Shown: positions 1 to 5,752 of the stretch, one piece after another
Position numbering within the stretch: position 1 is the first letter of the stretch
Layout of the letters: every line of letters begins with the position of its first letter
NCBI GenBank assembly: GCA_903885415.1
Contig: CAISIP010000103.1
Span: 1-7,981 of the forward strand
Direction: 5' to 3'
From: an uncultured beta proteobacterium
GTDB lineage: Bacteria; Pseudomonadota; Gammaproteobacteria; Burkholderiales; Burkholderiaceae_C
DNA length: 7,981 bases
Program-made: the position numbers and the translations under genes
The notes under the pieces: generated by a model
Told to the model about the DNA's origin: nothing
The model's database searches: none
The model's input: only the letters and a program-made list of their open reading frames with translations

Positions 1-2
1 GC

Positions 3-25
3 ACAGGCGCCGTTGCGGCGCCTGT
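3..25 (-). terminator. Probable rho-independent terminator hairpin after the small membrane-peptide gene
   Basis: Positions 3-11 (ACAGGCGCC) and 17-25 (GGCGCCTGT) are perfect inverted repeats, giving a 9-bp GC-rich stem with a 5-base loop. The hairpin lies 6 bases past the stop codon of the minus-strand gene, where an intrinsic terminator would be expected. Only two bases remain before the window edge, so the T-tract that would confirm it cannot be seen. There is no T-run on the plus-strand side. Confidence 0.45.
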
Positions 26-31
26 CGCTCG

Positions 32-172
32 CTAGGCCATGAAGACGGCGATGAAGGCGAGCAAGAAGATCAGCAGGCCACCGGCCACTGGGAGCACCAC
101 TGGCATCAGCGGAACAATTCTTTCAACCGCATCGGCTGGAGCGGCGTCGTGATGGGGTGTAGGCGCGGACAT
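32..172 (-). CDS. Small single-pass membrane protein, function unknown
   Basis: This encodes a 46-residue protein that I do not recognise. Its N-terminal part (about 1-20) is polar and Ala/Pro/His-rich. The remainder, from about residue 21 to the C-terminus, is one hydrophobic helix rich in Val, Leu, Ile, Phe and Gly (LPVAGGLLIFLLAFIAVFMA). It is probably a small inner-membrane peptide with little beyond the helix on the far side. I chose the ATG at 172 over the in-frame ATG at 223 because GAGGA sits 5 bases upstream of 172, while nothing similar precedes 223. The longer form would add 17 residues of unremarkable sequence. A terminator-like hairpin follows the stop. It is divergent from the efflux genes and nothing visible ties it to them. 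It could be a chance frame, but the RBS, the clean membrane helix and the terminator together favour a real gene. Confidence 0.55.
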   Translation of the reverse strand: MSAPTPHHDAAPADAVERIVPLMPVVLPVAGGLLIFLLAFIAVFMA

Positions 173-177
173 GGAGT

Positions 178-182
178 TCCTC
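178..182 (-). promoter_or_regulatory. Ribosome binding site setting the start of the small membrane-peptide gene
   Basis: On the minus strand the sequence reads GAGGA, then a 5-base spacer, then ATG at 172. This is the only good Shine-Dalgarno match near either candidate start, and it decides for the 46-residue product over the 63-residue one. Confidence 0.5.
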
Positions 183-447
183 GAAGTTGCGGCGTCGAAT
201 CGACCGCCGGATTTTAGCGCCATCCACCGAGCCGCCGTCCTGCCAGCAGTCTGCGCGCCCTTAGACCCACATCAAGGCCCCAGGGGAAACTGTCGCGCAC
301 CATGCGCCTGCTGATCGTGCCGCTTCCGGCCACGCGTCAGGCTTGCAGGCCGTGGTTTCCGTTTGCAGCGGACCTAGACCCTGCGTAGGACAGCCGGCCT
401 TGCATGTCGGGAATGGTGATGTGGAACAAATACGCCTTAGCGCGTTG
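183..447. other. Intergenic region with no supported gene
   Basis: This stretch separates the divergent small membrane-peptide gene from the efflux operon. I find no tRNA, no convincing hairpin with a T-tract, no repeat and no coding frame with both an RBS and a recognisable product. It should hold the promoter of the minus-strand gene, but I cannot place -35 and -10 boxes with confidence. A 28-codon plus-strand frame from 302 has no suitably spaced RBS and is probably chance. Confidence 0.5.
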
Positions 448-471
448 TCGTATACTCCATGGGGTATATGA
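448..471. promoter_or_regulatory. CsoR/CstR-type operator candidate upstream of the RND operon
   Basis: The core TATACTCCATGGGGTATA (451-468) is an 18-bp palindrome with one mismatched pair (T456 against G463). TATAC at 451-455 mirrors GTATA at 464-468, and CCATGG at 457-462 is self-complementary. One mismatch further out, TC (448-449) mirrors GA (470-471). Known operators of the CsoR/RcnR/FrmR/CstR family are similar short dyads, with TAC and GTA arms around a C- and G-rich centre. The site overlaps the probable -10 element and ends 10 bases before the adaptor start, so a bound repressor would block transcription. A gene of this repressor family lies at the other end of the cluster. The palindrome is seen directly; its assignment to that repressor is inference. 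Confidence 0.6.
451..456 (+). promoter_or_regulatory. Probable sigma70 -10 element of the RND operon
   Basis: TATACT differs from TATAAT at one position and lies about 25 bases before the adaptor ATG, giving a leader of roughly 18-20 bases. No good -35 hexamer lies 16-18 bases upstream (the sequence there is around AAATAC), so the promoter may be weak or need an activator. The -10 is embedded in the left half of the palindromic operator. Confidence 0.45.
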
Positions 472-481
472 AAGAAGCGCC

Positions 482-1564
482 ATGACCCGTCCTGACCTTC
501 GACGCCCCGTGCGAGCTGCGATCCACCGGTCCTTAGTTTGGCTCGCTGTGCTGCTGGTTTCGGCCGCGGCCGCGCAGGGACATTCGCAGGTTCCAGTCAT
601 AGTGCTGCAGACGCAGGCAGTGGGAACCGGCTTCGAGCTGGACGGCGTGGCGCAGCCCGTCAAACAGAGCACGGTCTCTGCGCAGGCGATCGGGCGCATC
701 GCCACGCTGACGGTGAAGGCGGGCGACAGGGTCCGCTCCGGTCAGCTGCTGGCGACCATCGACGACCGCGAGGCGCAAGCCGGCGTTCAGCGCAGCCAGG
801 CCCAGGTAGCGCAGGCCGACGCCGAGTTGCGCAACGCACGCGCGCACCTTGGCCGCACGCGCGAACTACAGACCCAGGGCTATGTCAGTGCGGCGGCGCT
901 CGACAGCGCGGACGCGCAGTTCAAGGGTGCGCAGGCTGGGCGCGACCAGGCCGGGGCGGGCGAACGCCAATCGGCGCTGGCGCAAGGCTTTACCCGAGTC
1001 AGCGCGCCGTTTGACGGCTGGGTGCTGCAGACGCACGCCGAGGCGGGCGACCTGGCGGTGGCCGGAAAACCGCTGCTCACGCTGTATGCGCCGCTGCCGA
1101 TCCGGGCCGTGGTCCAGGTGCCGGTCTCGCGGTCGGCACTGGCCCGGGCGTCCGAAGTCATCGAAGTGCTGCTGCAAGACAGCGCCGGCGCCACCCACTG
1201 GGTTCGCCCGGTTACGCGCAGCATAGTCCCCACCGCAGACCCGGTTTCGCAGACCATTGAATGGCGGCTTGAGCTGCCGCCCGAGGCTGCCAAATCGCTG
1301 CTGCCGGGGCAGCATCTGCGGGTGCGTTTCAGCGCGGGGCAAACCGATCGCACCCTGGTTCCGGCTGCCGCCATCTTGCGCCGCGGCGAACTCAGCGCGG
1401 TGTATGTGGTCTCGGGTAAGGGCTTTGCGCTGCGCGCCGTACGCCTGGGCGCCGAGCATGCGCAGGGCATCGAGGTGCTGTCCGGTCTGGCCGCCGGCGA
1501 GCGCATTGCCGTCGACCCGGTCAAAGCCGGCCTGGCCGGCGCGCAGCCGGCTGCACCGCAGTGA
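482..1564 (+). CDS. RND efflux periplasmic adaptor (membrane fusion protein, HlyD/AcrA type)
   Basis: This 360-residue adaptor would join an inner-membrane RND pump to an outer-membrane TolC-type channel. A signal peptide covers about residues 1-33: Arg-rich start, hydrophobic core SLVWLAVLLVSAAAA, Ala-rich cleavage region. There is no lipobox Cys, so the protein is probably not lipid-anchored. The domains follow the family order: first lipoyl half about 64-93 (GRIATLTVKAGDRVRSGQLL), Ala/Gln-rich coiled-coil hairpin about 94-165, second lipoyl half about 167-202 (VSAPFDGWV, then AGDLAVAGKPLL), beta-barrel about 203-290 and membrane-proximal domain about 290-350. Length is normal for the family. 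The ATG at 482 is preferred to the in-frame ATG at 404, which lies upstream of the promoter and would put 26 extra residues before the signal peptide. Its Shine-Dalgarno (GAAAGAAG) is weak. The pump gene starts 7 bases after its stop, so the two are surely co-transcribed. The substrate is not predictable. Confidence 0.93.
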   Translation: MTRPDLRRPVRAAIHRSLVWLAVLLVSAAAAQGHSQVPVIVLQTQAVGTGFELDGVAQPVKQSTVSAQAIGRIATLTVKAGDRVRSGQLLATIDDREAQAGVQRSQAQVAQADAELRNARAHLGRTRELQTQGYVSAAALDSADAQFKGAQAGRDQAGAGERQSALAQGFTRVSAPFDGWVLQTHAEAGDLAVAGKPLLTLYAPLPIRAVVQVPVSRSALARASEVIEVLLQDSAGATHWVRPVTRSIVPTADPVSQTIEWRLELPPEAAKSLLPGQHLRVRFSAGQTDRTLVPAAAILRRGELSAVYVVSGKGFALRAVRLGAEHAQGIEVLSGLAAGERIAVDPVKAGLAGAQPAAPQ

Positions 1565-1566
1565 GG
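1563..1566 (+). promoter_or_regulatory. Ribosome binding site of the RND pump, overlapping the adaptor stop codon
   Basis: GAGG overlaps the adaptor's TGA (1562-1564) and stands 5 bases before the ATG at 1572. This suggests translational coupling of the two proteins. It also fixes the pump start at 1572 rather than at in-frame codons further upstream inside the adaptor gene. Confidence 0.6.
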
Positions 1567-1571
1567 TCGTC

Positions 1572-4500
1572 ATGAAGGACGAAGCGCCCATGGGCGTCTC
1601 CGGGCGCATCGCCGCCGCCTTCCAGTCCAACGCGTTGACGCCCCTGCTGGCGCTGGTGGCCCTGCTGCTAGGCCTGTTCGCGGTACTCGTGACGCCGCGT
1701 GAGGAGGAGCCGCAGATCAACGTCACGATGGTCAATGTGCTGATCGCGTTTCCCGGCGCAAGCAGCGCCGACGTCCAGAATATGGTCGCCCGGCCGGCCG
1801 AACAGGTGCTCAGCCAGATCGCTGGGATCGAACACACCTATTCGGTCGCGCGACCGGGAATGGCCGTGTTGACGGTGCAGTTCAAGGTGGGCGTGTCACG
1901 CACCGATGCGCTGGTGCGGCTGTATGAGGTTCTCAACGCGAACCAGGACTGGCTGCCGCGCGAGCTCGGCACGCTGGCGCCGATCGTCAAGCCTAAGGGC
2001 ATCGACGACGTTCCGGTACTCGCTATCACGCTGTGGGGCGACCAGGCCGTGCCGGCGCAGGAGCTCGAAAGCGTCGCGCATGCACTGGAGTCTGAGCTCA
2101 AGCGCGTCCCCGGCACGCGCGAAGTCCAGACCATTGGCGCACCGGGACGCGCGGTACATGTGTGGCTCGACCCGGTGCGCCTGCGCGAGCGCGGTATCGA
2201 CGTGCTTAGTCTCAAGGCGGCGCTAGCGGCTGCGAACTTCAGCATGCCCTCGGGTGCGGTCATCGACCAAACGGGCCCACCGGCGCAGATGGTCAGCGTC
2301 GAAACCGGCGAGTTCCTGCGCTCGGAGCAAGATGTCGGCGACCTGGTCGTCGGCGTTCACAAGGGCCTCCCGGTTTATCTGCGCGAGGTTGCGCGCGTCG
2401 AGGCCAGTGCGCGACTGGCGCAGCGCTACGTCTGGTTCACGCCCGGAGGCGCACCCGCACCGGCCAATGCCGGCGGCGCGCCGACAGCCGTGGCCGGCAG
2501 CGTCCATCCGGCGCTGACCATCACCGTCACCAAAAAATCGGGCGAGAACGCGGTTGAGGTATCGCGCGCTGTGCGCGAACGGCTGCGGGTTTTGGGCAAC
2601 ACGATACTGCCAGCCAACATCCATACCACCATCACGCGCGACTACGGCCAAACCGCCGCCGAAAAAGCGAGCAAGCTGATCCAGAAACTGGCTTTTGCCA
2701 CCGGGTCGGTCATCCTGCTGGTCGGCTTCGCGCTGGGCCGGCGTGAGGCCGCTATCGTCGGGGCGGCGGTGATCCTGACGCTGACTGCCACGCTATTTGC
2801 CTCCTGGGCCTGGGGCTTCACCCTCAACCGGGTTTCGCTCTTTGCCCTGATCTTCTCGATCGGCATCCTGGTCGATGACGCGATCGTGGTGGTCGAAAAT
2901 ATCCACCGCCATCAGGCGATGGGTGTTGGGGCGCAGGCGCAAGCAAGCCGCCAAAGCCTGGCCAACATCATCCCGCGAGCGGTCGACGAGGTTGGCGGGC
3001 CGACCATCCTCGCCACCTTGACCGTAATCGCTGCGCTGCTGCCGATGGCATTCGTTTCAGGGCTGATGGGTCCCTACATGAGTCCGATCCCGATCAACTC
3101 CAGCCTGGGCATGGTCTTGTCGCTCGCGATCGCCTTCACCGTCACGCCATGGCTTGCGCTCAGGCTGATGAAGCCGCACGCCGGCGCTGCTTCCGACGCA
3201 GACAGCAACCTGGGTCCGCGACTGCAAGCGCTTTTTTCCCGTCTGCTGCGGCCCTTGCTCGACAGCGTGCGCAAGCGCTGGTGGCTGCTGGCCTCCATCC
3301 TGGTAGCGCTGATGCTGTCGGTCGGACTCACAGGGGTGCAATGGGTGGTGCTGAAGATGCTGCCCTTCGACAACAAGAGCGAGTTCCAGGTCGTGGTGGA
3401 GATGCCCGCCGCAACGCCGCTGGAAGCCACCGCAGCCGCGCTGCACGAGCTCGGCGCATTCCTGGCGCAGCAGCCCGAGGTGCTGCACCTGCAGGCCTAC
3501 GCCGGAACCGCTTCGCCGATCACCTTCAATGGACTTGTACGCCAATATTACCTGCGCACGGAGGCCGAGCAAGGTGACCTGCAGGTGAACCTGGTGGACA
3601 AGAGCCATCGCAGCGAGAAGAGCCATGCGATCGCACAGCGCCTGCGGCCGGCGCTGGAGGCGATCGGCCAGCGCCACAAGGCGCGTGTCAAGGTGGTCGA
3701 GGTTCCCCCGGGCCCACCCGTTATTTCACCGCTGGTCGCCGAGATCTACGGGCCCGACGAGGCCGGCCGTCAGCAGTTGGCGACGCGCATCGCGCAGGCC
3801 TTTGCCGTAACGCCCGACGTCGTTGGCGTCGATAGCTCGATCCAGGAGGACGCGACGCGCGTGTTCCTGCGCGTGCGCCGCCAGCGCGCGGAATCGCTCG
3901 GCATTCCGGTGTCCGTCGTGGCGCAAAGCGCTGCCATGGCGTTATCGGGCAGCGACGTCGCCTACCTGCACGATGGCCAGTCCAAGTACCCGGTTCCGGT
4001 GCGATTGCAACTACCGCTGGCGTCGCAGGTCGGGCTTGATGCGCTGCTGGCGATGCCGTTGCGGGCTTCGAGCGGTCAGATGGTGCCGCTGTCGGAGTTG
4101 GTGGAGCTTCAGCGCGGCGTGATCGACAAGCCTCTGTTCACCAAGGACCTGCTGGGCCTGAGCTATGTCTTCGGCGATATGGGCGGGCCGCTCGACTCGC
4201 CGCTGTACGGTCTGGCTGCCATCCGTGGCAGGCTTGCCGCAGCCGCGTTGCCGGGCGCGGGGGAACTCGGCGAGTACTGGATCCGCCAGCCGGCGGACCC
4301 CTATCGCCAGTACGCCATCAAGTGGGACGGCGAGGCGCAAATTACCTACGAAACTTTCCGCGACATGGGTGCGGCTTACGGCGTGGGCTTGGTCCTGATC
4401 TACCTGCTGGTGGTGGCGCAGTTCCGCAGCTACCTGGCACCGCTGGTGATCATGGCGCCGATTCCGCTGACGATCATCGGCGTGATGCCGGGCCACGCGC

Positions 4501-4877
4501 TGCTGGGCGCGCAGTTCACCGCCACATCGATGATCGGCATGATCGCGCTGGCCGGAATCATCGTGCGCAACTCGATCCTGCTGGTGGACTTCATCGAGCT
4601 GCAGCACGGCCGGGGAATGAACTTCAAGGACGCGGTGATCCAGTCGGCTGCGGTACGCGCGCAACCGATCGCGCTGACCGGGCTGGCAGCGATGATCGGT
4701 GCGTTTTTTATCCTCGACGACCCGATATTCAACGGGCTCGCTGTGTCGCTGATCTTCGGGATCCTCGTGTCGACCCTGCTGACGCTGGTCGTGATACCGG
4801 TGCTGTATTACGCGTTGTTTCACAAGCGCCTGCGCACGCCTGCGGATGCGCCTGCGGCGGTGGACGGCAGCCCCTGA
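1572..4877 (+). CDS. RND-family efflux pump, inner-membrane permease (AcrB/HAE1-like)
   Basis: This 1101-residue proton-driven pump is slightly longer than AcrB (about 1050). It shows the RND plan: TM1 about 22-40, a large periplasmic loop, TM2-TM6 about 370-533, TM7 about 571-592, a second periplasmic loop, and TM8-TM12 about 932-1082. In TM4, LVDDAIVVVEN carries adjacent Asp435 and Asp436, the proton-relay pair of drug-type pumps. Metal-type CusA pumps lack this pair, which argues against a Cu/Ag exporter. In TM10, GIIVRNSILLVDF has Arg999 where AcrB has the relay Lys940. Residues about 291-313 are a Gly/Ala/Pro-rich insert in the first periplasmic loop. The N-terminal stretch TPREEEPQINV is, from memory, typical of an uncharacterised subgroup of COG0841 permeases. 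It is coupled to the adaptor upstream and followed by a DUF2892 gene. An outer-membrane channel must come from elsewhere. Family assignment is firm; the substrate is unknown. Confidence 0.96.
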   Translation: MKDEAPMGVSGRIAAAFQSNALTPLLALVALLLGLFAVLVTPREEEPQINVTMVNVLIAFPGASSADVQNMVARPAEQVLSQIAGIEHTYSVARPGMAVLTVQFKVGVSRTDALVRLYEVLNANQDWLPRELGTLAPIVKPKGIDDVPVLAITLWGDQAVPAQELESVAHALESELKRVPGTREVQTIGAPGRAVHVWLDPVRLRERGIDVLSLKAALAAANFSMPSGAVIDQTGPPAQMVSVETGEFLRSEQDVGDLVVGVHKGLPVYLREVARVEASARLAQRYVWFTPGGAPAPANAGGAPTAVAGSVHPALTITVTKKSGENAVEVSRAVRERLRVLGNTILPANIHTTITRDYGQTAAEKASKLIQKLAFATGSVILLVGFALGRREAAIVGAAVILTLTATLFASWAWGFTLNRVSLFALIFSIGILVDDAIVVVENIHRHQAMGVGAQAQASRQSLANIIPRAVDEVGGPTILATLTVIAALLPMAFVSGLMGPYMSPIPINSSLGMVLSLAIAFTVTPWLALRLMKPHAGAASDADSNLGPRLQALFSRLLRPLLDSVRKRWWLLASILVALMLSVGLTGVQWVVLKMLPFDNKSEFQVVVEMPAATPLEATAAALHELGAFLAQQPEVLHLQAYAGTASPITFNGLVRQYYLRTEAEQGDLQVNLVDKSHRSEKSHAIAQRLRPALEAIGQRHKARVKVVEVPPGPPVISPLVAEIYGPDEAGRQQLATRIAQAFAVTPDVVGVDSSIQEDATRVFLRVRRQRAESLGIPVSVVAQSAAMALSGSDVAYLHDGQSKYPVPVRLQLPLASQVGLDALLAMPLRASSGQMVPLSELVELQRGVIDKPLFTKDLLGLSYVFGDMGGPLDSPLYGLAAIRGRLAAAALPGAGELGEYWIRQPADPYRQYAIKWDGEAQITYETFRDMGAAYGVGLVLIYLLVVAQFRSYLAPLVIMAPIPLTIIGVMPGHALLGAQFTATSMIGMIALAGIIVRNSILLVDFIELQHGRGMNFKDAVIQSAAVRAQPIALTGLAAMIGAFFILDDPIFNGLAVSLIFGILVSTLLTLVVIPVLYYALFHKRLRTPADAPAAVDGSP

Positions 4878-4922
4878 GCACACGCGCCACCCGTTATCTG
4901 TTCTTTCAACCCAAGGAGCCCT

Positions 4923-5126
4923 ATGACCGTCCAACGCTACATTCTGGTTTTTGCCGGCCTCTTCGTGATGGCCTCACTCGCGCTCGGCGTCGAGGAAAGC
5001 CCGCTCTTCTTAAGCAAATGGGCGCTGGCATTCACCGCTTTCGTCGGAGCCAACCTGTTCCAGTCCGGCTTCACCCGCTTCTGTCCGATGGGAATCATCC
5101 TGAAGAAGCTCGGCGTACCGGAATAA
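4923..5126 (+). CDS. DUF2892 / YgaP-like transmembrane-domain protein
   Basis: This 67-residue membrane protein has two helices, about 5-23 (RYILVFAGLFVMASLALGV) and about 30-50. The C-terminal signature FQSGFTRFCPMGIILKKLGV is diagnostic of the DUF2892 family, with its near-invariant Cys (Cys54) in FCPM. In E. coli YgaP this domain anchors a rhodanese (sulfurtransferase) domain in the membrane. Here, as in many bacteria, it stands alone. Stand-alone members often lie beside rhodaneses, sulfide:quinone oxidoreductase-type genes or thiol-responsive repressors, so a link to sulfane-sulfur handling is plausible but not shown. AAGGAG (4913-4918) lies 4 bases before the ATG, a strong start. It begins 45 bases after the pump's stop with no terminator between, so it is probably the third gene of the efflux operon. 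The only candidate thiol is Cys54. Confidence 0.92.
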   Translation: MTVQRYILVFAGLFVMASLALGVEESPLFLSKWALAFTAFVGANLFQSGFTRFCPMGIILKKLGVPE

Positions 5127-5147
5127 AGAGCGATCACGCCAAAGGAC

Positions 5148-5175
5148 CGGATGCACCGGCGTGGCGCATCCGTTT
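5148..5175 (+). terminator. Possible weak terminator or attenuating hairpin after the DUF2892 gene
   Basis: CGGATGC (5148-5154) and GCATCCG (5166-5172) form a 7-bp stem with an 11-base loop, followed by only TTT. It begins 21 bases after the DUF2892 stop. The short T-run makes efficient termination doubtful; it could reduce read-through into the repressor gene or stabilise the upstream mRNA. No other strong signal is visible in the 171 bases before the repressor, apart from a TATCAT at 5224-5229 that could be a -10 but lacks a good -35. Confidence 0.3.
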
Positions 5176-5287
5176 GCGCGGGCAATGTGGATGGCGAAAA
5201 GCCGAGCCGGCGCGAGGGGTCCGTATCATCGCGGCTTCAGCATGCGCCCGGAGTGCGCGCCGAGGGCGCCGTTGTTGGCAAGAATTT

Positions 5288-5293
5288 GGAGGA
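5288..5293 (+). promoter_or_regulatory. Ribosome binding site that fixes the repressor start
   Basis: GGAGGA is a near-perfect Shine-Dalgarno 4 bases before the ATG at 5298. The open frame runs upstream to an ATG at 5151, but that start lacks an RBS and would add 49 residues unlike the family. The RBS and the usual family length agree on 5298. Confidence 0.7.
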
Positions 5294-5297
5294 TCGC

Positions 5298-5588
5298 ATG
5301 AGCAAGCTGGCCGACCAGACCGCGAGGACCGACCTTATCAACCGCCTGCGCCGTGCCGAGGGGCAGCTACGCGGCGTCCAGCGCATGATCGAAGAAGGTG
5401 AGGACTGTCTGAAAATCGGGCAGCAGTTCTCCGCCGTGCGCAAGGCACTCGAACGCTGCCATGTGCGGATGGCTATGTGCTTCATGGAGCAGGAGCTCGA
5501 GGCCTGCATGCGCCCGCACGCAGCCCAAAAGGGTGAGCGTGCGGCGATGCTCAAGGACATGGAGACCATGCTCACGCGCCTGGGCTGA
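5298..5588 (+). CDS. CsoR/FrmR/RcnR-family (DUF156) transcriptional repressor with atypical sensing residues
   Basis: This 96-residue all-helical regulator is of usual length for a family whose members bind operators as tetramers and release DNA on binding Cu, Ni/Co, formaldehyde or persulfide. The family core is clear: INRLRRAEGQLRGVQRMIEEGEDC (14-37), then QQFSAVRKALERC (42-54). Cys37 matches the conserved Cys (Cys45 in B. subtilis CsoR, Cys31 in S. aureus CstR). Counting from it without gaps, the CsoR His at +25 is Phe62 and the CsoR/CstR Cys at +29 is Glu66. Instead the protein has Cys54-His55, Cys61 and Cys70. Neither the copper site nor the CstR Cys pair is therefore intact, and its inducer cannot be assigned by homology. 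The natural target is the palindrome before the adaptor gene. No similar dyad precedes this gene, so autoregulation would require read-through from the operon promoter. Family confidence is high; the ligand is unknown. Confidence 0.92.
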   Translation: MSKLADQTARTDLINRLRRAEGQLRGVQRMIEEGEDCLKIGQQFSAVRKALERCHVRMAMCFMEQELEACMRPHAAQKGERAAMLKDMETMLTRLG

Positions 5589-5605
5589 GGACGCGCCCTG
5601 TTTTT
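5582..5605 (+). terminator. Possible short terminator overlapping the repressor stop codon
   Basis: GGGC (5582-5585) can pair with GCCC (5595-5598) in a 4-bp stem with a 9-base loop, followed by TGTTTTT. The T-run is good but the stem is short, so this is a weak candidate for ending the plus-strand transcript before recQ. Confidence 0.3.
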
Positions 5606-5619
5606 GTGGCGCGCCACAA
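5604..5619. repeat. Perfect 16-bp palindrome in the csoR-recQ convergent gap
   Basis: TTGTGGCGCGCCACAA is perfectly self-complementary with no loop, so it suits a dimeric DNA-binding protein better than an RNA hairpin. A second copy of the right half, GCGCCAC, occurs at 5631-5637. It lies between convergent genes, an unusual place for an operator, and it differs from the dyad before the adaptor gene. GC-rich palindromes of this length can arise by chance. Confidence 0.4.
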
Positions 5620-5690
5620 TCGGTCGCTGTGCGCCACCATGGAATACCGCCGACGTTGAACCCGCCAGGAAGGGCGCGACGCCTTCGCGC

Positions 5691-5716
5691 AAAAAAGAAA
5701 GCCGCGCTTCACCGGC
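5691..5716 (-). terminator. Probable rho-independent terminator of recQ
   Basis: Read on the minus strand downstream of recQ, GCCG and CGGC (plus positions 5713-5716 and 5701-5704) form a short GC stem with an 8-base loop, directly followed by TTTCTTTTTT (5700 down to 5691). The U-tract is strong but the stem is only 4 bp, extendable by a G-U pair. It lies about 37 bases after the recQ stop. Confidence 0.42.
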
Positions 5717-5752
5717 CGTTGAGGATTCAGCGCATGGGCCCCATCTGGACCC

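Noticed and set aside
302..388. 28-codon plus-strand frame in the intergenic region
   Set aside because: No correctly spaced RBS, no recognisable sequence and no supporting context.
404..481. Longer N-terminus for the adaptor from an ATG at 404
   Set aside because: It would start upstream of the -10 box and operator, has no clear RBS, and would place 26 unrelated residues before a normal signal peptide.
468..485. Five-codon mini-frame (MKEAP) whose stop overlaps the adaptor ATG as ATGA, resembling a coupling leader peptide
   Set aside because: Its ATG falls in the operator arm, it has no RBS and would sit only a few bases from the likely transcript start; most likely chance.
866..1837. 323-residue minus-strand frame antisense to the adaptor and pump
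   Set aside because: It is a GC-driven shadow of confidently identified plus-strand genes, with no recognisable domain.
1572..4877. Heavy-metal (CusA/CzcA-type) identity for the RND pump
   Set aside because: TM4 carries the adjacent Asp pair in VDDAIVVVEN and the sequence lacks metal-pump features, so it groups with drug-type (HAE1-like) permeases despite its CsoR-family neighbour.
4011..4934. 307-residue minus-strand frame antisense to the pump 3' end
   Set aside because: Composition is dominated by His, Arg and Gln, typical of the complement of a high-GC membrane-protein gene; no domain seen.
5211..5230. Second CsoR-type operator before the repressor gene (GGGGTCCGTATC)
   Set aside because: It has a GGGGT-like arm and a GTATC arm but no dyad symmetry, so it does not match the site at 448-471.
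4322..5401. 359-residue plus-strand frame spanning the pump end, DUF2892 gene and repressor start
   Set aside because: It overlaps three genes with clear family signatures in other frames and its translation resembles no protein family.
5677..5696. Terminator from GCGCGA/TCGCGC inverted repeat followed by an A-run
   Set aside because: On the plus strand the hairpin is followed by A, not T; on the minus strand the T-run precedes the hairpin. It fits neither direction as an intrinsic terminator.
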